Shown here: one piece after another, positions 58,598 through 64,000 of the stretch | Layout of the letters: every line of letters starts with the position of its first letter | Numbering within the stretch: position 1 is the stretch's first letter | NCBI GenBank assembly: GCA_000497835.1 | Contig: KI547172.1 | Coordinates: 278,215-342,214, forward strand | Reading direction: 5' to 3' | From: a gamma proteobacterium L18 | GTDB lineage: Bacteria; Pseudomonadota; Gammaproteobacteria; Pseudomonadales; Pseudomonadaceae | Length of the DNA stretch: 64,000 nucleotides | Program-made: the position numbers and the translations under genes | Notes under the pieces: generated by a model | Told to the model about the DNA's origin: nothing | Database searches by the model: none | What the model saw: only the letters and a program-made list of their open reading frames with translations

Positions 58598-59230
58598 TCA
58601 CGCGTCGACCTTGTCCGGCAGTTCCATCCAGCGCGCCAGGACGGCATAAGCCTCTTCCAGGCCCATGCGCTTGGGCGCCGAGAACAGCTGGATGCTCACC
58701 GCATCACCCCAACCCTTGCGAATTTCGGACTGCACCTTGAGCAGGGTGTTCTTGGCCGCGCCGTAGGTCAGCTTGTCGGCCTTGGTCAGCAGAATGTGCA
58801 TCGGCATGTGGCTGGCCACCGACCAGTCGAGCATCAGCTGGTCGAAGTCGGTCATGGGGTGGCGAATGTCCATCATCAGGATCAGGCCCTTCAGGCTTTC
58901 GCGGCTGCCCAGGTAGGCTTCCAGGTGGCGCTGCCAGTGCTGCTTGAGCGGGATCGGCACCTTGGCGTAGCCGTAACCGGGCAAGTCCACCAGGCGGCGT
59001 TCTTCGTCCAGCTGGAAGAAGTTCAGCAGCTGCGTGCGCCCCGGGGTCTTGGAGGTACGCGCAAGGCTGGCGTGGGTCAGGGTATTCAGGGCACTGGACT
59101 TGCCGGCGTTGGAACGGCCGGCAAAGGCCACTTCAAAGCCTTCGTCATCGGGGCACTGGTCGACCTTGGCGGCGCTGAGCGAGAAGGTAGCCTGTTGGCA
59201 CAGACCGAGGATGGGGTTTTTGACTTGCAT
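58598..59230 (-). CDS. engB: Ribosome biogenesis GTPase EngB/YihA
   Basis: A 210-residue GTPase with G1 GRSNAGKSS, G2 TPGRT, G3 DLPGYGYAK and G4 TKADKL. Start MQVKNPILGL at 59230. Essential for 50S assembly in most bacteria. It faces the polA side and is divergent from cc4. Confidence 0.96.
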   Translation of the reverse strand: MQVKNPILGLCQQATFSLSAAKVDQCPDDEGFEVAFAGRSNAGKSSALNTLTHASLARTSKTPGRTQLLNFFQLDEERRLVDLPGYGYAKVPIPLKQHWQRHLEAYLGSRESLKGLILMMDIRHPMTDFDQLMLDWSVASHMPMHILLTKADKLTYGAAKNTLLKVQSEIRKGWGDAVSIQLFSAPKRMGLEEAYAVLARWMELPDKVDA

Positions 59231-59605
59231 GTGATTTCCGCTGTGGGGCGACGCCGGGCAATGGCCCTGGCAGGCGGGTCGTTTCCGCTTCGCTGACGTC
59301 GGTAGTATATAATGCCGTAGATTTCGTGTGTGCTTTGTCCCGCCGTAAAGGGGTACACACCGGGGGCATCTTGATGTGCGTCGCGCATTAGAGCGCAAAT
59401 TACCCCAACCCTGAACCTATCGTTTCAGGACGAAATGGCGGCTTGCTGCTAGCGTCACTGATGTAACTCAGGGTTTCAAGGCTATGCCGCCACGTGGATT
59501 GTGCACGGACAGCAGTGCCGAAGACTACAAGACCGTAATCCACTGGATGAGCGGCCCATGCCTGCGGCACCGATCTTTCACCCTTAGCCGTAGTTGGATT
59601 AGCTG
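59231..59605. other. Structured leader region of cytochrome c4
   Basis: 375 bp between divergent engB and cc4. A TATAAT hexamer is at 59308-59313. Three stems follow: CCTGAA/TTTCAGG at 59410-59429, TGGCGGC/GCCGCCA at 59436-59492, and GTGGATT with ACGG pairing CCGT and AATCCAC at 59494-59543. No ORF. It would be a leader of up to 280 nt if transcription starts at that hexamer. Confidence 0.5.
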
Positions 59606-60211
59606 ATGAAAAAAATAATAGTGAGTCTGCTGCTGACAGTAGGAATCACAGGTTTGGCCCAGGCGGCGGGCGACCCGGCTGCCGGGCAAGCCAAGGCGGC
59701 GGTCTGTGGTGCCTGCCACGGCCCGGATGGCAACAGCATGGCGCCCAATTTCCCGAAACTGGCCGGCCAGGGCGAGCGCTACCTGAACAAGCAGTTGCAT
59801 GACATCAAGTCGGGCAAGCGACAGGTGCCGGAAATGACCGGCCTGCTGACCAACCTCAGCGATCAGGACCTGGCAGACCTGGCGGCGTACTTCAACAGCC
59901 AGAAGGGCAGCGTCGGCGCCGCCGACCCCAACCTGGTGGCCAAGGGCGAGGCGCTGTTTCGTGGTGGCAAACTGGACTTGGGCATGCCCGCCTGCACCGG
60001 CTGCCACTCGCCCAACGGCATTGGCAACGCCATGGCCGGCTTCCCGCACCTCGGCGGCCAGCATGCGCAATACGTGACCAAGCAGCTCACGGACTTTCGC
60101 GAAGGCAACCGCACCAATGACGGCGACACCATGGTGATGCGCAGCATCGCGTCCAAGCTCAGCAACAAGGACATCGAGGCGCTGGCGTCCTACGTGCAAG
60201 GGCTGCACTGA
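59606..60211 (+). CDS. cc4: Diheme cytochrome c4
   Basis: A 201-residue exported protein; signal peptide ends at LAQA. Two hemes: CGACH (34-38) and CTGCH (130-134), with two homologous halves. It carries electrons from bc1 to oxidases such as the caa3 type coded at 33-42 kb. A terminator follows at 60244. Confidence 0.96.
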   Translation: MKKIIVSLLLTVGITGLAQAAGDPAAGQAKAAVCGACHGPDGNSMAPNFPKLAGQGERYLNKQLHDIKSGKRQVPEMTGLLTNLSDQDLADLAAYFNSQKGSVGAADPNLVAKGEALFRGGKLDLGMPACTGCHSPNGIGNAMAGFPHLGGQHAQYVTKQLTDFREGNRTNDGDTMVMRSIASKLSNKDIEALASYVQGLH

Positions 60212-60243
60212 CGGGATTGTCGTGTCTTGAAATGAAACAATGG

Positions 60244-60270
60244 AAAAGGGTGGCCTCGGCTGCCCTTTTT
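60244..60270 (+). terminator. Rho-independent terminator after cc4
   Basis: AAAAGGGTGGC pairs with GCTGCCCTTTT (two G-T pairs), loop CTCG, ending in a T-run. 32 bp after the cc4 stop. Confidence 0.8.
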
Positions 60271-60366
60271 CTTGAAGTCTGCCGTTACACTAGCGAACTG
60301 AACCCCTGGCTGCGAGTCTCACCGCACGTCGCCGGGTGGCGATCCCTATTTGCTCAGGAGTAAAGC

Positions 60367-61017
60367 ATGCGTAATCTGATCCTCGGCGCCGCGCTGGTTG
60401 TGGCCACTCTGTTCGGTATCACTGCCCAGGCCGCCGATGCCCCGCTGGAAGCGGGCAAACAGTACGTTGAACTGGCCAATCCGGTGCCTGTGGCCCAGCC
60501 TGGCAAGATCGAAGTCGTCGAACTGTTCTGGTACGGCTGCCCGCACTGCTACGCCTTCGAGCCCACCATCAACCCATGGATCGAGAAGCTGCCGGCTGAC
60601 GTGCACTTCCTGCGTATCCCTGCCATGTTCGGTGGCCCATGGGATGCCCACGGCCAACTGTTCATCACCCTGGACATGATGGGTGTGGAGCACAAGGTTC
60701 ACGCTGCCGTGTTCGATGCCATCCAGAAGCAAGGCAAGCGCCTGACCGACGTTGACCAGATGGCCGACTTCGTCGCCACCCAAGGCGTGGACAAGGACAA
60801 ATTCCTGGAAACCTTCAAATCCTTCGCCGTTCAGGGCAAAGTCAAGCAGTACAAGGACCTGGCCGTGGCTTACGGTGTGCAGGGCGTACCGACCATGATC
60901 GTCAACGGCAAATACCGTTTTGACCTGGGTACCGCTGGTGGCCCTGAAGAAACGCTGAAAGTGGCCGATGCACTGATTGCCAAAGAACGTGCAGCCAACA
61001 AGAGCGCTGCCAACTAA
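60367..61017 (+). CDS. dsbA: Thiol:disulfide interchange protein DsbA
   Basis: A 216-residue periplasmic oxidoreductase; signal peptide ends at TAQA. Active site C58-P-H-C61 in FWYGCPHCYAFEP and the cis-proline loop GVQGVPTMIVNG. It oxidises exported proteins, including cytochromes. Ribosome site CAGGAG. Confidence 0.97.
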   Translation: MRNLILGAALVVATLFGITAQAADAPLEAGKQYVELANPVPVAQPGKIEVVELFWYGCPHCYAFEPTINPWIEKLPADVHFLRIPAMFGGPWDAHGQLFITLDMMGVEHKVHAAVFDAIQKQGKRLTDVDQMADFVATQGVDKDKFLETFKSFAVQGKVKQYKDLAVAYGVQGVPTMIVNGKYRFDLGTAGGPEETLKVADALIAKERAANKSAAN

Positions 61018-61032
61018 TCATCAGGTGAGCCC

Positions 61033-61911
61033 GTGCGCCGCTGGAGATCTGAACGTGTGGTTGGCCTGCGGGATCCGCGGGTCAACGAGCATCATGTAAC
61101 TACCAGCGGCCTCCCTGAGGATGGCCGGCTGCGCCTGCTCAGTTTCAACATCCAGGTGGGCATCAGCACCCAACGCTATCGCCATTACCTGACGCGCAGC
61201 TGGCAGCATCTGCTGCCCCACACCGGCCGGGCCACCAACCTGCAGAAGATCGGCGAGCTGCTCAACGACTTCGACCTGGTGGCCTTGCAGGAAGTGGACG
61301 GCGGCAGTATCCGCTCCGGTTACGTCAACCAGGTGGAACACCTGGCCCAACTGGGCGCCTTCCCCTACTGGTACCAGCAACTCAACCGCAACCTCGGCCG
61401 CATGGCCCAGCACAGCAACGGCATCCTCAGCCGCCTGCGGCCCTGGAGCCTGGAGGATCACCCGTTGCCAGGCCCTGCCGGACGTGGTGCGATCCTGGCG
61501 CGTTTTGGCGAAGGCCAAGATGCCTTGGTCGTGGTGATGATGCACCTGGCCCTGGGCACCCGTACCCGGGCTCGACAGCTGGCGTACATTCGCGAGCTGA
61601 TTGGCGGTTACCGCCACCAGATTCTGATGGGCGACATGAACACCCATGCCAGCGACCTGCTGCTGCATTCGCCCTTGCGCGACCTGGGCCTGCTGGCCCC
61701 GCAGGCGGAAGCCACCTTCCCCAGCTGGCGTCCGCAACGTTGCCTTGATCATATTTTGCTCAGCCCAACCCTGACCCTGGAGCGGGTGCAGGTACTGCCC
61801 CAGCCGATTTCCGATCACCTGCCCGTGGCAGTAGAGATCCGCTTGCCCGCATCCCTTGTGGGCGATGCGCTTCCAGCCCTTAGCCCCTCACCTCGCAGAC
61901 CCTTGGCATGA
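61033..61911 (+). CDS. Endonuclease/exonuclease/phosphatase family protein
   Basis: A 292-residue protein starting at GTG 61033 with AGGTGA. Motifs: LLSFNIQVG, DLVALQEVDGG, GDMNTHASD and DHILLSPTL with SDHLPVAVE at the end, the EEP metal-dependent fold. No signal peptide is clear. Substrate unknown (DNA, lipid or nucleotide). Overlaps the diguanylate cyclase by 4 bases. Confidence 0.9.
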   Translation: MRRWRSERVVGLRDPRVNEHHVTTSGLPEDGRLRLLSFNIQVGISTQRYRHYLTRSWQHLLPHTGRATNLQKIGELLNDFDLVALQEVDGGSIRSGYVNQVEHLAQLGAFPYWYQQLNRNLGRMAQHSNGILSRLRPWSLEDHPLPGPAGRGAILARFGEGQDALVVVMMHLALGTRTRARQLAYIRELIGGYRHQILMGDMNTHASDLLLHSPLRDLGLLAPQAEATFPSWRPQRCLDHILLSPTLTLERVQVLPQPISDHLPVAVEIRLPASLVGDALPALSPSPRRPLA

Positions 61912-63932
61912 CCGACGACGCCCAGCGCTGGAAAGAAAAGTACCTCAAGAGTATTGAACAGCAGGAAAAACTGGAGCGCCGCTGGAATGCGCGGCTCGAC
62001 TTGCTGCGTCGCGGCCTGGTGCGCAGCACCTTGGCGGCCGAGGGTAGCGACAAGGCCGTGGACCAGTGCATGAAGGAAATGCGCGAGGTGGTGCGTACCG
62101 ATGACATGGACGCCGGCCTTGCCGCACTGATCCCACGCCTGGAAAAGGCCGTACTCGACTCCGAGCAGCGCCGCGAAACGCGGGTCACGCAGACCAGCAC
62201 CGCGTTGACGGCACTGGTTGAGCAGTTGCAGAAGCTGCCGCTGCCGCGTGACGTGGCCAAGCCGCTGAAGAAGTTTGCCAAACAGGTGGAAGATCGCGCC
62301 GGTCAGGCGCGGGAGATTCCCCTGTTGCTCAGCGAACTGAGTGCCTTGCAGGGGCAAGCGCTCAGTGGCATTGAAAGCGGTGGGGACAGCCATCGGCCTG
62401 GGCTGCTGGAGCGGTTGTTCGGTAGTCGTGATGCAGAAGCTGAACCTGCGGCCGAGCCTGCCGCCCCGATACCTGCGCCCCCGTCCCCGCTTGTGGCACC
62501 TGCGCCACAGCCTGAGGCGCCTCCTGCGCCGGGCACCGAAGCACCTGTGGCCGCCCCGACGGTGGCCAGTGCTCCCACGCCAAGGCCAGAGCCTGAGCCG
62601 GTACCTGTGGTTGAGGTCCCAGTGGTGGAGACGCCGCTCGCGATCGTGGAGCCCCAGGCGCCGGTGGCAGAAGTGCCTCTGGCTGAGGAGCCAGTCCCGG
62701 TTCCCGAGCCGGCCGTTGTCGAGCCCCACGCCGAAGCCGCTGCGGAAATCCCCTCGGGCACCGTCGCCCCCGTCTTCATCGACAGCCTGCCCTTGCCTGC
62801 GGTAATGGCCGAGGCCATTGCCGCCATTGACCCCGAGGCACCCGCCGAGGATGTGCTTTATGCCCTGCCGCCCTCGCCCGAGCCTTCCTACAGCTCGGTG
62901 GCCGCGCACATCGAGGACACCCTGCTTGGCCTGCTCAATGACCTGACCCTGCCCGAGCGCCACCGTCCGCAAGCCGAGGATATGCGCGACCGCTTGCAGC
63001 ACGGCTTGAACTGGTACGAACTGCTGCCCATCCTCGACGACCTGGCCACCCTGATGCTGGCCATCAACGACAGCGGCCAGCACGACTTCGAGCTGTACCT
63101 CAAGCAACTCAACGAGCGCCTGGACACCTTCCAGAGCCATCTGCAGGCCGCCAGTGAAGGCCACGCCGATAGCCGTTCGGCTGCCCGCGAGCTGGACAGC
63201 CAACTGCGCGAACAGGTCGGCGGATTGCAAAGCAGCGTGCAGGGCGCCACCGACGTCAACAGCCTCAAGCAGATTCTGGAGCAGCGCCTGGAAGGCCTGA
63301 TCGGCACCATCGACGCCCACCAGCAGCAGCGTGACCAGCGTGAGCAGGAGATCGCCACCCGCCTGCAAGGCCTGGCCGAGCGGGTGGCCAGCATGGAAGG
63401 TGAAGCCCAGGGCTATCGCGAGCACTTGGAGGAGCAGCGCCAGAAAGCCCTGATCGACCCACTGACCGGTCTGCCCAACCGCGCGGCCTGGTCCGAACGC
63501 CTGGAGCAGGCCGTGGCCCAACGACAAGAGGACGGCAGCGAATTACTGCTGGCCATGCTCGACCTGGATCACTTCAAATCCATCAACGACAGCTACGGCC
63601 ACCTGGCGGGCGACAAGGTGCTGAAGATCATCGCCAACGAAATGCGCAAACGCCTGCGGCCGGTGGACTTCATGGCGCGCTTCGGTGGCGAGGAGTTCGT
63701 GCTGCTGATACCGCAGACGCCCATGACCGAGGGGCTGCGCCTGGTGGAAGCCCTGCGCGCAGCGGTGCAAGCCTGTCCGTTCCACTTCAAGGGCCAGCGC
63801 GTGACCATCACCATTTCCATTGGCCTGGCCGCTTTCCGCGGCAGCGAACGCAGCGACCTGGTGCTCAAGCGCGCCGACGAAGCCCTGTACCGCGCCAAGG
63901 ACGCCGGCCGTAACCGCGTGCTCAACGGCTAA
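61908..63932 (+). CDS. GGDEF diguanylate cyclase
   Basis: A 674-residue cytosolic protein. N-terminal helical region (1-180), a low-complexity Pro/Ala/Glu-rich linker at about 185-290, further coiled coil, then the GGDEF domain with GGEEF at 593-597 and an RxxD inhibitory site (RPVD, 584-587) exactly five residues before it. It makes c-di-GMP from GTP and should be product inhibited. No membrane segment. Coupled to the EEP gene. Confidence 0.93.
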   Translation: MTDDAQRWKEKYLKSIEQQEKLERRWNARLDLLRRGLVRSTLAAEGSDKAVDQCMKEMREVVRTDDMDAGLAALIPRLEKAVLDSEQRRETRVTQTSTALTALVEQLQKLPLPRDVAKPLKKFAKQVEDRAGQAREIPLLLSELSALQGQALSGIESGGDSHRPGLLERLFGSRDAEAEPAAEPAAPIPAPPSPLVAPAPQPEAPPAPGTEAPVAAPTVASAPTPRPEPEPVPVVEVPVVETPLAIVEPQAPVAEVPLAEEPVPVPEPAVVEPHAEAAAEIPSGTVAPVFIDSLPLPAVMAEAIAAIDPEAPAEDVLYALPPSPEPSYSSVAAHIEDTLLGLLNDLTLPERHRPQAEDMRDRLQHGLNWYELLPILDDLATLMLAINDSGQHDFELYLKQLNERLDTFQSHLQAASEGHADSRSAARELDSQLREQVGGLQSSVQGATDVNSLKQILEQRLEGLIGTIDAHQQQRDQREQEIATRLQGLAERVASMEGEAQGYREHLEEQRQKALIDPLTGLPNRAAWSERLEQAVAQRQEDGSELLLAMLDLDHFKSINDSYGHLAGDKVLKIIANEMRKRLRPVDFMARFGGEEFVLLIPQTPMTEGLRLVEALRAAVQACPFHFKGQRVTITISIGLAAFRGSERSDLVLKRADEALYRAKDAGRNRVLNG

Positions 63933-63973
63933 TCGTGCTGGCCCTGACGCAGCCTTCGGCAGCTACCCCCCCT

Positions 63974-64000
63974 CTGTGGGAGCGGGTTCTACCCGCGAAA
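63974..64000. repeat. REP arm (family D), cut by window end
   Basis: CTGTGGGAGCGGGTTCTACC followed by CGCGAA, one arm of a family D repeat beginning 42 bp after the diguanylate cyclase stop; its partner would lie beyond the window. Confidence 0.8.

Noticed and set aside
1..64000. tRNA, rRNA, integrase or transposase genes
   Set aside because: Looked for tRNA-like cloverleaf ends and recombinase motifs near the island and elsewhere; none could be supported by eye.

Overview
This window is chromosomal DNA from a Pseudomonas, most likely a member of the P. putida group. The support is high-GC coding sequence, the divergent trpI/trpBA arrangement typical of pseudomonads, the gene order dprA-tsaC-qor-hemF-aroE, betC, can-sulP-cox, metNIQ, katE, znu/zur, thrB, polA, engB, cc4, dsbA (which I recall from origin-proximal P. 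putida chromosomes), and dense Pseudomonas-type REP inverted repeats between genes. No rRNA, tRNA, transposase, integrase or CRISPR array was seen.

Layout. 1-6.1 kb: dprA (5' truncated by the window edge), tsaC, a quinone oxidoreductase, hemF, aroE and a SulP transporter. 6.1-9.6 kb: choline-O-sulfate cassette (binding protein, betC, LysR regulator). 9.6-11.1 kb: a small DOPA-dioxygenase-like protein and two tandem RcnB/CigR-like secreted proteins. 11.1-14.2 kb: trpAB and trpI. 14.2-20.7 kb: small stress or envelope genes (DUF883, dodecin, two DUF1161, luciferase-like oxidoreductase, OsmC, two paralogous lipoproteins, a zinc peptidase, HAD phosphatase, gamma carbonic anhydrase). 20.8-23.8 kb: prlC, a zinc-ribbon protein and an exported phosphatase. 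24.2-28.0 kb: a three-subunit gluconate 2-dehydrogenase-type membrane dehydrogenase preceded by a PtxS-like operator. 28.2-29.7 kb: a radical SAM gene under a near-consensus LexA box and an orphan RelB/DinJ-type antitoxin. 30-32.5 kb: beta carbonic anhydrase plus SulP transporter. 33.6-42 kb: the complete aa3/caa3 cytochrome c oxidase locus with assembly and heme A genes.

42.0-45.0 kb is the clearest accessory island: an AT-richer two-gene module (XRE HTH-ImmA/IrrE metallopeptidase plus a PIN-like nuclease), a DUF3077 gene, and about 0.9 kb of non-coding DNA with a perfect 20-bp palindrome and an orphan terminator. It interrupts housekeeping order between sco and metQ and is the best candidate for a less-described defence or toxin-antitoxin system.

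45-64 kb returns to core genes: metNIQ, katE, a lipoprotein, znuBC-zur divergent from znuA with a candidate Zur box, thrB, a DUF2782 protein, polA, the ErsA/Spot 42-like small RNA locus with an AlgU-type promoter, engB, cytochrome c4 with a structured leader, dsbA, an endonuclease/phosphatase-family protein and a diguanylate cyclase.

Themes: respiratory chain assembly and heme supply (hemF, cox, ctaA, cyoE, cc4), metal homeostasis (znu/zur, Sco), periplasmic sugar-acid oxidation, and stress defence (katE, osmC, dodecin, dsbA). All functional names are homology-type recognition from the sequence alone; no database search was run.
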